From the NCBI RefSeq assembly GCF_024437735.1, contig NZ_JANFQO010000011.1, forward strand, positions 62,001 through 126,000: a DNA stretch of 64,000 nt. The letters are read 5' to 3'. The translations under genes and the position numbers were made by a program. The notes under the pieces were generated by a model. The model saw only the letters and a program-made list of their open reading frames with translations, had not been told where the DNA came from and made no database searches. The DNA comes from Tahibacter harae. Lineage in GTDB: Bacteria > Pseudomonadota > Gammaproteobacteria > Xanthomonadales > Rhodanobacteraceae. Shown piece after piece: positions 25,327-33,223 of the stretch. Every line of letters starts with the position of its first letter. Position 1 is the stretch's first letter.

Positions 25327-26018
25327 TGCGAGTCCTGCTGGTCGAAGACGAGGCCCCGCTGCGCGAAACCCTGGCGGCGCGGCTCAAGCGCGAAGGCTAT
25401 GCGGTGGACTGCGCCGCGGACGGCGACGAAGGTTTGTACCTGGGCCGTGAAATGCCGTTCGACGTGGCCGTGATCGACCTGGGCCTGCCCAAGCGCCCGG
25501 GCATGGAACTGGTCAAGGCGCTGCGCGACGAAGGTCAGCGCTATCCCATCCTGATCCTGACGGCGCGTTCCAGCTGGCAGGACAAGGTCGAAGGCCTCAA
25601 GGCGGGCGCCGACGACTACCTGGTCAAGCCCTTCCACGTGGAAGAACTGCTGGCCCGCCTCAACGCCCTGGTGCGCCGCGCCACGGGCTGGACCAAGCCG
25701 GTGCTGGAATGCGGCCCGGTACAGCTGGATACGACGGCGCAGAGCATCACCGTCGATGGCAAGCCGGTCGACCTCACCAGCTACGAATACAAGGTGCTGG
25801 AATACCTGATGCTGCATGCGGGCGAGCTGGTGTCCAAGGCCGATCTCACCGAACACATCTACCAGCAGGATTTCGACCGCGATTCCAACGTGCTGGAAGT
25901 CTTCATCGGCCGCCTGCGCCGCAAGCTGGATCCGGACGGCCACCTCAAGCCCATAGAAACCGTGCGCGGCCGCGGCTACCGGTTCGCCATTCCGCGCAGC
26001 GACAGCCCGGCGGAGTAA
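25326..26018 (+). CDS. phoP: Response regulator PhoP (OmpR family)
   Basis: A 230-residue OmpR-class regulator. The receiver domain has acidic residues in LLVEDEAPLRE, the phosphoacceptor Asp51 in VIDLGLPKRPGMEL, Thr in LILTARSSWQDKVEG and Lys in DDYLVKPFHVEELLARL. The C-terminal winged helix contains VDLTSYEYKVLEYLMLHAGE, DSNVLEVFIGRLRRKLD and ETVRGRGYRF. It shares an operon with PepSY (1-bp overlap) and phoQ (6-bp gap). It probably controls envelope and cation/low-Mg2+ responses, as PhoP does in related bacteria. Confidence 0.93.
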   Translation: MRVLLVEDEAPLRETLAARLKREGYAVDCAADGDEGLYLGREMPFDVAVIDLGLPKRPGMELVKALRDEGQRYPILILTARSSWQDKVEGLKAGADDYLVKPFHVEELLARLNALVRRATGWTKPVLECGPVQLDTTAQSITVDGKPVDLTSYEYKVLEYLMLHAGELVSKADLTEHIYQQDFDRDSNVLEVFIGRLRRKLDPDGHLKPIETVRGRGYRFAIPRSDSPAE

Positions 26019-26024
26019 GTTTCC

Positions 26025-27407
26025 ATGGCGCAACGGCGGCCGCTGTCGCTGCAGGCGCGGTCGACCGTCGCGGCGGGTCTGGCGCTCGCCGCCTTTCTCG
26101 GCGTGACCGGCTTCGCGCTGGACCGGGCCTATTACGACGCCACGGTCGCGGCCATGCGCGACCGGCTGCAGGGCTACGTCTACGCCTACCTGGCCGGTTC
26201 CGACGTACTGCGCGGCAGCAAGCTGCTGCCGCCGGAAACCCTGCCCGATCCCGAATTCAACCGGCCCGGTTCCGGTCTCTACGCCGTCGTGGTCGGCGAG
26301 GCCGAGTCGCTGCGCTGGGAATCGCCCTCGGCGCTGGGCCGCGAGCTGGCCTTCGACACGCGCCTGCCGGTAGGCGAGACCCGTTTTGAAGGCCCGCTGG
26401 ACAATGCCGTCGGCCGTGTCTTCGTGTTCTCCCAGGGCGTGAGCTGGGAAGTGGACGAACGCAAGCCGGTGAAGCTCACCGTGCACGTGGCCCAGAGCGA
26501 GCAGCCCTTCCTGCGCCAGATCACCGCCTTCCGCCGCACCCTGGCGCGCTGGCTGGGCGCACTGGCGGTGGTACTGCTGCTGCTGCAGGTGGCGCTGCTG
26601 CGCTGGGGCCTGAGCCCGCTGCGCACCATGGTGCGCGATGTGGACAATGTGATGAATGGCGAGGCCGACCGCCTGCCCGGCCAGTATCCGGCCGAGATCG
26701 CGCCGCTGACCGGCAGCCTCAACGAGCTGATCGACTTCGGCCGCGAGCAACTGGACCGCTACCGCAACACCATGTCGGATCTCGCCCACAGCCTGAAGAC
26801 GCCGCTGGCCGTGCTGCGCAGCGAGATCGACAGCGATGCCGGCTATCACAGCCTGCGCCGCAGCGTGGAAGACCAGGCCCAGCGCATGCACGACATCGTC
26901 TCCTACCAGCTGTCGCGCGCGACCGCCTCGCGCCACCAAGTGTTCTCCACCGCGCTGCCGATCGAGACCGCAGCCGAGGGCATCGTCGCCAGCCTGGAGA
27001 AGGTCTACGCCGCCAAGCGCGTGCTGTGCGAATTTGAACTCGACGCCGACGCGCGCTTCTTCGGCGCCCAGGGCGACCTGATGGAGCTGCTGGGCAACCT
27101 GCTCGAAAATGCATTCAAGTGGGCCAACCGCCGCGTGCTGCTGACCGCCCACGTGGTCAAGGCGCCGCGCATGCGCCGCGCCGGCCTGGAGCTGCGCGTG
27201 GAGGACGACGGCCCCGGCATTCCGCCGGAGAAAGTGGAACACCTGTTGCAGCGCGGCGTCCGCGGCGACGAGCGCGTGCAAGGCCACGGCATAGGCCTGG
27301 CCATCGTGCAGGACATCGTCAAGGGCTACCGCGGCACGCTCACCGTGCATCGTTCGGACGCGCTGGGCGGCGCCCTGTTCCGGATCAAGTTCGACGCGGT
27401 GGTCTAG
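26025..27407 (+). CDS. phoQ: Sensor histidine kinase PhoQ
   Basis: A 460-residue inner-membrane kinase. It has two transmembrane segments (about residues 15-33 and 173-193) around a periplasmic sensor of roughly 140 residues. A HAMP-like linker follows (GLSPLRTMVRDVDNVMNGE), then the H-box SDLAHSLKTPLAVLRSEI with His255, an N-box (LMELLGNLLENAFKWA) and G-boxes (VEDDGPGIPPEK, GHGIGLAIVQDIVKGY). The start is supported by GGAG shortly upstream inside the end of phoP. It pairs with the upstream PhoP. Confidence 0.92.
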   Translation: MAQRRPLSLQARSTVAAGLALAAFLGVTGFALDRAYYDATVAAMRDRLQGYVYAYLAGSDVLRGSKLLPPETLPDPEFNRPGSGLYAVVVGEAESLRWESPSALGRELAFDTRLPVGETRFEGPLDNAVGRVFVFSQGVSWEVDERKPVKLTVHVAQSEQPFLRQITAFRRTLARWLGALAVVLLLLQVALLRWGLSPLRTMVRDVDNVMNGEADRLPGQYPAEIAPLTGSLNELIDFGREQLDRYRNTMSDLAHSLKTPLAVLRSEIDSDAGYHSLRRSVEDQAQRMHDIVSYQLSRATASRHQVFSTALPIETAAEGIVASLEKVYAAKRVLCEFELDADARFFGAQGDLMELLGNLLENAFKWANRRVLLTAHVVKAPRMRRAGLELRVEDDGPGIPPEKVEHLLQRGVRGDERVQGHGIGLAIVQDIVKGYRGTLTVHRSDALGGALFRIKFDAVV

Positions 27408-27516
27408 CGCGGCGATGGAAGCGCCGCCGCGGCGCAAGGTCTGCGCCGCAGCGGCTGATTGCTCCGCAATGTCCCGCGCCGCGCACACGGCCGGCGCGAC
27501 CGCCGCGCTCAATACT

Positions 27517-27828
27517 TCAGCACGTGCACTGCCGGTAGTTCGAGGCCGCGGTCAGCACATTCACTTCAGTCGTACCCGAGGCCGTGCCGCTTTTCTGGAA
27601 GGCGTACAGGTCGTCATCCGGCATGCCGTGGGCGGCGGTGGCGATGTTCTCCTGGCGGAAGATTTCCTTGAGCGCGGCCGACATGGTCGCCGTCAGCGCC
27701 GTGGTGCTGCCGCCGACCACGGCGCCGCCGATCACCAATGACGCCGATGCCGAGAAGCCTGCATTCACCAGCTGCGCCGACGCCGTCGCCAGCATGGCGG
27801 CGGAACTCAGGCCGTTGACGCCTTGCAC
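27517..27828 (-). CDS. Small hypothetical protein
   Basis: A 103-codon frame from a GTG at 27828 with G/C-biased third positions. Its product begins with an Ala/Ser-rich stretch, has one glycine-rich hydrophobic segment (ASLVIGGAVVGGSTTALTA) and a polar tail with DDDLYAF, ending NYRQCTC. I do not recognise a family. It lies 12 bp after the stop of the membrane-protein gene and has no clear ribosome-binding site, so it may depend on translation of that gene or start elsewhere. Confidence 0.5.
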   Translation of the reverse strand: MQGVNGLSSAAMLATASAQLVNAGFSASASLVIGGAVVGGSTTALTATMSAALKEIFRQENIATAAHGMPDDDLYAFQKSGTASGTTEVNVLTAASNYRQCTC

Positions 27829-27840
27829 GCCGGCCGCCGC

Positions 27841-28350
27841 TCAGGAGTTCGCCGCGGCCGCCGCCGTTTTCCGGTAGCCCGAACGCAGCATGGCGAACTG
27901 GAACGCGACCAGCGCCAGATAGCCGAGGAAGGCAATGCCGATGGCGCCGACGACCAGCGCATCCTGCGGCCCCGCCGCCAGCGGCGCGCCATCCGGCACG
28001 CGGGTGAAGGTTTCGGTGAAGCCCGGGATGAAATGGAAGAACAGGGCCAGCGAATACAGCGCGGTATGGGCGTAGGTCATCCATGGCGCCGCCGCGGCGC
28101 GCTCCAGCCAGACGGCGGCGGCCAGGGTAAGCAGAGTGAGGATGCTCAGTGCATGGGCTTCGTTGAAATGGCCGGTGCGGTAGATGCAAAGCCCGCTGAC
28201 GCAACTGCCCACCGTCAGCCAGATAAACAGCTTGCCGCGGACACTGTGCCGGCTGATCCGGCCGCTGGCCGCCAGCGCCGCGATGCCGGCTGCCAGGCCG
28301 GCAATGCTGACCGCGGTATGGACCCAACCGAACGGGGTGATACCGAACAT
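27841..28350 (-). CDS. Multi-pass membrane protein
   Basis: A 169-residue protein with about five transmembrane helices, starting at residues 8-28 (GWVHTAVSIAGLAAGIAALA). His-containing helices include YRTGHFNEAHALSI and YAHTALYSLALFFHFIPGFTE, which could ligate heme or a metal in the manner of small DUF2306-like membrane proteins. GGAG lies about 10 bases before the ATG. The 103-codon gene follows it. Function unknown. Confidence 0.7.
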   Translation of the reverse strand: MFGITPFGWVHTAVSIAGLAAGIAALAASGRISRHSVRGKLFIWLTVGSCVSGLCIYRTGHFNEAHALSILTLLTLAAAVWLERAAAAPWMTYAHTALYSLALFFHFIPGFTETFTRVPDGAPLAAGPQDALVVGAIGIAFLGYLALVAFQFAMLRSGYRKTAAAAANS

Positions 28351-28511
28351 GGCGGCTGCTCCAGGAGAGTGCGGCGAACATGTACTGTCCGGCGCGCGGG
28401 CGGAATCCCCGGCCGGGCAATTCCGCGCTACCTCTTTCGGGTGTGCCGGCAGGTGTCTGCCGTTTTCTTCGCGTGACGTCGCCGCCTGGTTTTCCGCGCG
28501 GCCGATGCCAT

Positions 28512-29714
28512 TCAGAGCGGCGGCTGCGTTGCGCCGGCAGTGCCGATGGCGGCGTAAAGCCGGTGTGCCACTGCCTCATGCTCGAATTGTTCCGCGACAT
28601 AGTTGCGCGCATTCGCGCCCATCACCGCGCGCTGTTCGGCCGCCAGATCTAGCGCCTGTGCCAGGCAGCCTTGCAGTTCCTCGCTGCCGCGGTAGCTCCA
28701 GCCGGCGCGGGACTGGGCCACATGGTCGGCCAGTACTTCGCAGTCGCCGTTGACCACGACCGGCGTGCCCTGGGCCAGCGCTTCCAGGGTGACGATGCTG
28801 AAGCTCTCCCAGCGCGAGGGCATGACGAAGGCGCGGGCGCCGGCCATCAGGCGGCGCTTCTGCGCTTCGTCCACAAAGCCGAGGAAATGCACGCCGTCGC
28901 CGGGGCGCAGACCCAGGTGGTCGGCGCCGGTGAGCACCAGTTCCACCGCGCCGCGGCGGCGCGCGCGCAGTTCGCGGAAGGCGGCGATGAGTTCGCGGCA
29001 GCCTTTGCTTTCGTCGATGCGGCCGCAGTAGAGCAGGTAGGGCAGCTCGCGCTCGACCGCTGCGGCGGGATGTACGGGCACGGCCATGCCGACCACGGCG
29101 CCGGCTTCGGTGCCCCACAGGCGCCGGCCCAGGCGGCGCTCGGCCTCGGTCAGCCAGACGATGCGCGCGGCGCGCTGCGCGGCGCGGGCGTAGATGGCGA
29201 GATAGGCCGGCGGTTCGTCGTGCAGGGTGGGGATCAGCACGCGCTTGTGGGCCGGTACGCATTCCATGGCGAAATACGTGGTGGGATAGAGGTAGGTGCA
29301 GAACAGCACCGCGTCGTAGCCGGCGTGGCGGGCGTGCAGATGATCCAACAGGCCCGGACACCATGGCCCCTGCGCGCGCACGAACTGCTCGGCCAGTGGG
29401 GCGCGCCAGGGAATTTCCGCTTCGCCGCGCTGTTCCACGTGCACGGCATGGGCCTGCAACAGGCGCCGGTGCAGTTCGCCGAACCAGCTGCCGCGCGGCC
29501 AGGCGCTGGGAAAGCGGCGAATGGTGATGCCGTCGTGTTCCTCGCTGCCGGCGGGCAGGGCGTTGTCCCAGCTGCGATAGTCCAGCGCGCAGCTGGTGAG
29601 GATTTCCACGTCGCAGCGCGCGCGCAGCAATTGCGCGTAATGCCAGGCCAGCGCCTCGGAGCCGCCGGCCACATCGCGGTGGCAGCGCTGCACCACGATG
29701 GCGATGCGCTTCAT
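28512..29714 (-). CDS. Glycosyltransferase family 4
   Basis: A 400-residue GT-B enzyme. N-terminal acceptor half: IAIVVQRCHRDVAGGSEALAW. C-terminal donor half: LPYLLYCGRIDESKGCRELI, VHFLGFVDEAQKRRLM and FVMPSRWESFSIVTLEALAQGTPVVV with the EX7E-type nucleotide-sugar site. It should transfer a sugar from a nucleotide donor to a lipid-linked glycan in the cytoplasm. Its ATG overlaps the upstream GT4 stop by 4 bp (ATGA), making it the last gene of the leftward glycan operon. Confidence 0.92.
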   Translation of the reverse strand: MKRIAIVVQRCHRDVAGGSEALAWHYAQLLRARCDVEILTSCALDYRSWDNALPAGSEEHDGITIRRFPSAWPRGSWFGELHRRLLQAHAVHVEQRGEAEIPWRAPLAEQFVRAQGPWCPGLLDHLHARHAGYDAVLFCTYLYPTTYFAMECVPAHKRVLIPTLHDEPPAYLAIYARAAQRAARIVWLTEAERRLGRRLWGTEAGAVVGMAVPVHPAAAVERELPYLLYCGRIDESKGCRELIAAFRELRARRRGAVELVLTGADHLGLRPGDGVHFLGFVDEAQKRRLMAGARAFVMPSRWESFSIVTLEALAQGTPVVVNGDCEVLADHVAQSRAGWSYRGSEELQGCLAQALDLAAEQRAVMGANARNYVAEQFEHEAVAHRLYAAIGTAGATQPPL

Positions 29715-30793
29715 GCGAAGGCGGCCAGTGCGGCGGCCAGGCGTGCTTCCAGCACGGCGGGGGCGAATTCCTCGCGGTAGCGCGTGCGGCCGGCCAGGCG
29801 CAGCAGGTCGGCCGCGGCCGGATCGCGGCGCAGCCGCTCCAGGCTGGCGGCGTAGAGGCGCGGATCGGATTCCTGCCAGAGCAACCCGGCCCGGCCCAGC
29901 GTATGCGGGATGGCGCAGCGCGCGCGCGCGACCGTGGGCACGCCCAGGGCCATGGCTTCAACCAGCGGCACGCAAAAGCCTTCATGCTCCGACAGCATCA
30001 GCAGTGCATCGGCGACCAGCCAGCAGGCTTTCAGCCTGGCATCGTCGATGTTGTCAAGAAAATGTACATGTTCGGAAATATCCAGTGCGGCGCAAAGGTC
30101 GCGCAGATGGCGCGAATAGCGCGCCAGGCGCCGGTCGTGCTTGCCGACCACGAGCAGGCGCGCATCGGCGGCGTAGTCGCGCCGGTAGCAGGCGAAAGCC
30201 TCGAACAGCGCCGCATGGCCCTTGTTCGGCGCAATGCGGCCCAGCATCAGGATATTCGGCCGGCCGTCGCCGTAGCGGTCCAGCAGCACGCTGTCGGCCG
30301 GCTGGTCCAGCAACGCTTCGCAGCGGTGGAACGGCGCCAGCACCTGGGCGCGTTCCGCCGGCAGGCCGGCGGCGACGAGTTCGTCGCGGTTGTACGGTGA
30401 GCAGGCCAGGGCCAGGTCGAAGCCCAGCGTTGCGAGCGTGGCGAGGCTGGCGCGGCCGGCGGCGCAACTGCGCACGTGCTCGCGCGACCAGCCGTGGAAA
30501 AACTCCGGCGGCGTGATGTTGTGGTAGCGCAGCACGCGGCGGCAGCGCAGGCCGGCCAGCTGCGCCTCGATGCGCGGCCAGCCTATCGAATAGTGGTAGA
30601 TGACCAGGTCCTGCGCGCCCAGCCAGGCATCCAGGCCGCCGGTGGCGTGGATGCCTTCGCTCAGGCCCTGGCTATGGTCGGCGTACAGGCGCACGGCGTG
30701 GCCGGCGCGGCGCAGCGCCGCGGCCATCTCGATCACGTCGGTGCCGACGGCATCGTGCGCGGTCAGCGAAGGGGCGAGCAGGGCGATCTTCAT
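29711..30793 (-). CDS. Glycosyltransferase family 4
   Basis: A 360-residue GT4 enzyme: MKIALLAPSLTAHDAVGTDV at the N-terminus, NILMLGRIAPNKGHAALFEAF, HVHFLDNIDDARLKACW and LLMLSEHEGFCVPLVEAMALGVPTVA with both Glu residues of the donor site. The ATG at 30793 is chosen because it opens the Rossmann strand; the in-frame extension upstream is Arg-rich and lies inside the preceding gene. It sits 16 bp downstream of the DUF4214 gene and overlaps the next GT4 by 4 bp. Confidence 0.9.
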   Translation of the reverse strand: MKIALLAPSLTAHDAVGTDVIEMAAALRRAGHAVRLYADHSQGLSEGIHATGGLDAWLGAQDLVIYHYSIGWPRIEAQLAGLRCRRVLRYHNITPPEFFHGWSREHVRSCAAGRASLATLATLGFDLALACSPYNRDELVAAGLPAERAQVLAPFHRCEALLDQPADSVLLDRYGDGRPNILMLGRIAPNKGHAALFEAFACYRRDYAADARLLVVGKHDRRLARYSRHLRDLCAALDISEHVHFLDNIDDARLKACWLVADALLMLSEHEGFCVPLVEAMALGVPTVARARCAIPHTLGRAGLLWQESDPRLYAASLERLRRDPAAADLLRLAGRTRYREEFAPAVLEARLAAALAAFA

Positions 30794-30809
30794 GCGGGCC
30801 GGCAGGGGC

Positions 30810-31397
30810 TCACGGTGCCTGATCGCGTTGCGCGCCGCGCAGCGCGGCGACCTCGGCGCGCAGACGCGCGACCTCGGCCGCGAGATCGGCGACTTCCGCC
30901 GCCGCCGCATCGCGCGCCAGGGCCTGGCCCAGGCGGCGCTGCTCGCGCGCGATCTCGGGCAGGCTCAGCAGCAGGGCGCAGCGTTCGATCAGGCTGCCGA
31001 TCACGGGCAGGCGGCACAGGCGCCAGAACCGGTAGCGGGCATTGAGGCCGCGTACTTCCACCCCGTAGCCGCGGCCTTCGGCGGAGTCGCGCAGATCGCC
31101 CAGAATGGCGATCTTGCTGTCGCCGGCGGCCAGGCGCTGCAGCACCAGCAGCTGGCCGCCAGGGTCGGGCGGGCGCTTGAGCAGGCAGCGGTAGGCCAGC
31201 TCGGCGAACTCCTCGTTGTGCACGTGCAGGAAATCGTCCAGCGCGTAGCGCAGGCGCTGCGGATGATCGACCGGAAAGGCGTCCGGTGCGAGGGCGCGGC
31301 GGCGGCTGTCGGCGGCCGGCGGCGGCGCCAGCTGTTCGGCGGCGGCGCGGATTTCCTGCTGCAGCTGCTGCAGCGCGTCGTCGGGGCGGGTCGTCAT
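30810..31397 (-). CDS. DUF4214 domain protein with coiled coil
   Basis: A 195-residue protein. The DUF4214-like segment (about residues 45-110) reads YALDDFLHVHNEEFAELAYR, LLKRPPDPGGQLLVLQRLAAG and KIAILGDLRDSAEGR, the phycobilisome-linker-like helix bundle often encoded beside glycosyltransferases. A linker FWRLCRLPVIGSLIERC precedes a C-terminal coiled coil (VADLAAEVARLRAEVAALRG). It probably scaffolds or recruits glycan enzymes; this is inference from context. The ATG at 31397 lies 25 bp after the transglutaminase-like gene. Confidence 0.82.
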   Translation of the reverse strand: MTTRPDDALQQLQQEIRAAAEQLAPPPAADSRRRALAPDAFPVDHPQRLRYALDDFLHVHNEEFAELAYRCLLKRPPDPGGQLLVLQRLAAGDSKIAILGDLRDSAEGRGYGVEVRGLNARYRFWRLCRLPVIGSLIERCALLLSLPEIAREQRRLGQALARDAAAAEVADLAAEVARLRAEVAALRGAQRDQAP

Positions 31398-31422
31398 GCG
31401 GAGGCGGTGTAGCGGCGCGGTT

Positions 31423-32604
31423 TCAGCGCGATTGGCCCGCGGCAGCCACCGCGGCACCGGGCGCGGCCAGCGGGATGATGCCATAGGCGCGCGCGGTGGC
31501 GAGGTCTATCCACTGGTAGTCGGGCTTCTTCTGGCCGAAACCCGCGGCTTCGCGCGCATAGCGCGCCTGACCGGCGACCAGCGCGGCGGAGAAGCTTTCC
31601 AGTGCGTCGCTGTCGATCAGGCTGAGTTCGTTGACGAAGCCCGGCCGCGGCCGCACCGCGAGCTGGCGCGCGCCGAGCAGGGTGGTCTCGACGAAAACCG
31701 GCGAGGACTTCCGCGCATCCGTATGGAAGGCGAGCAGGGCATGCCGCGGCACCAGCAGCAGCACGCTGCGTATGCCCAGCCGTTCCAGCGCCGCGGCCAG
31801 CAGCAGGCTGCCGTCGATGCAGTTGGCGCGGCGTTCTTCCCAGACGTCGTCGTGCAGGCGCACGTGCTGGCTCCACACCAGCGGCCCGCGGGCCAGGCCG
31901 GGATCCTCGTCCGCATAGCGCACGCCGTGCAGCTGCAGTACTTCCCATACCGCGTAGACCGCGGCGGTGGTCTGCGCCGGTGTGCGCGGGCCGGGTTTCA
32001 GGCTGAGGAAGGGATGCCGTTCCGACGCTTCCTGCAGGATGCGGTCGATCACGTGCGAATTCGGGTCGGCATAGGCGGCGAAGATCCAGCCGAGGTCGAC
32101 ATGGTCCTTGCCGTCGCGCACGTAGTACAGCGCTTCGCTGAGTGGATGCAGGCGGATCTCGCGGCGCTGAACTTCCGCTGCCGCGGCGCCGCGCTGCAGG
32201 CGGAATTCGACCACGGTGTTCTGCGGCGTGGCGATGCGCGCCAGCGCGGAGCGGCTCCAGCGCAGCCGCGGCCGCAGCGTGTAGCGTTCGCCGGCGCGCG
32301 GCAGCACGGCGTCGACCACGGCGGGCTCGGCCAGTGCGGCGGTGCTTACGCTGAGATGGACGGCTTCGTTCGCGCTCTGCGCGGTCACTTCCACCGCGAT
32401 CATGCCGCTGCCATCGCCGTAGCGCGCCTCGCCCGGCCTGCCCGCGCGCTGGGACAGATCCAGCACCGGATACAGCGCATCGTCCGGGCTGATGCTGATG
32501 CTCCAGCCGCTTGCCGCGGCGCACGGTTTCACGCCCGCTACACCGGCGATGGCGCAGGCCAATAGCGCCAGGAAACGGCGCAACGGAGTTTGCACGGAAA
32601 GCAT
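31423..32604 (-). CDS. Exported transglutaminase-like protein
   Basis: A 393-residue protein with a signal peptide (LRRFLALLACAIAGVAGVKP) and, in its second half, a transglutaminase/papain-like core: Cys in EERRANCIDGSLLLAAALER, His in LLLVPRHALLAFHTD and a downstream Asp in KPDYQWIDLATARAYG. The N-terminal half is a beta-rich region without a recognised family. Exported transglutaminase-like proteins usually act as proteases or maturation factors at the envelope. As first gene of the leftward glycan operon it may handle a glycoprotein or polymer export partner. The start at 32604 opens the signal peptide; the promoter must lie in the 94-bp divergent gap. Confidence 0.78.
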   Translation of the reverse strand: MLSVQTPLRRFLALLACAIAGVAGVKPCAAASGWSISISPDDALYPVLDLSQRAGRPGEARYGDGSGMIAVEVTAQSANEAVHLSVSTAALAEPAVVDAVLPRAGERYTLRPRLRWSRSALARIATPQNTVVEFRLQRGAAAAEVQRREIRLHPLSEALYYVRDGKDHVDLGWIFAAYADPNSHVIDRILQEASERHPFLSLKPGPRTPAQTTAAVYAVWEVLQLHGVRYADEDPGLARGPLVWSQHVRLHDDVWEERRANCIDGSLLLAAALERLGIRSVLLLVPRHALLAFHTDARKSSPVFVETTLLGARQLAVRPRPGFVNELSLIDSDALESFSAALVAGQARYAREAAGFGQKKPDYQWIDLATARAYGIIPLAAPGAAVAAAGQSR

Positions 32605-32698
32605 GTGCCGACTATCGTTGCGGCCGCCTGTGCTTGTCCATAGGCCGCGCAGGGCGATGGCCTGCGTTCCCGACCAAGCCCTTCCCCGCGGAGTTCCC

Positions 32699-33220
32699 AT
32701 GCGCAAGATCCTGCCTTCGTTCGTCGTCCTGCTTTCGCTGGCGGCCTGCAGCAGTCCGCCCCAGGACGCCAAGCCCGCCGCCGCTCCGGCCGCACCCGCG
32801 GCCGCACCCGCCAAGCCGGCGCAGAACGCGCCCGCTACAGCAGAAGGTGCCGCCGCGCCGGCTGCGCCCGCGCCGGTGCCCGAAGGCGCCTGCGGCGACC
32901 AGAGCGCCCTGCCCAAGGAACAGCGCCTGGCCAACACGCCGCGCTGGACCACGGCCAGCGAAGTCGACAATTTCGGCTACGAAGTGTTCCGCGGCGAAGC
33001 CGAAGCCGGTCCGTTCGCCAAGCTGGGCGACAAGCCCATCCTCGGCGCCGGCACCACCGACGAGACGCGCAAATACGAGTACCGCGACGACACCATCGAT
33101 CCCTGCCGCGACTACTGGTATTACGTCGAATCCATCGCCACCGACGGCACGCGCGAGAAGTTCACCCCGGTGTTCAAGGCGCCGGCCAAGCGCCGCGCCG
33201 CCGCTGCGCCGGCGCAGTAA
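32699..33220 (+). CDS. Lipoprotein with fibronectin III-like domain
   Basis: A 173-residue lipoprotein (VLLSLAACSS signal, lipidated Cys near residue 18), an Ala/Pro/Lys linker of about 40 residues, then a small beta domain: TPRWTTASEVDNFGYEVFRG, FAKLGDKPILGAGTTDE and CRDYWYYVESIATDGTREKF, a fibronectin type III-like pattern. Two Cys at either end of the domain could pair. GGAG lies 5 bases before the ATG. It is first in the rightward glycan operon, 3 bp before the GT39-like gene, so it may be an accessory at the outer face of the membrane. Function unproven. Confidence 0.8.
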   Translation: MRKILPSFVVLLSLAACSSPPQDAKPAAAPAAPAAAPAKPAQNAPATAEGAAAPAAPAPVPEGACGDQSALPKEQRLANTPRWTTASEVDNFGYEVFRGEAEAGPFAKLGDKPILGAGTTDETRKYEYRDDTIDPCRDYWYYVESIATDGTREKFTPVFKAPAKRRAAAAPAQ

Positions 33221-33223
33221 ACG

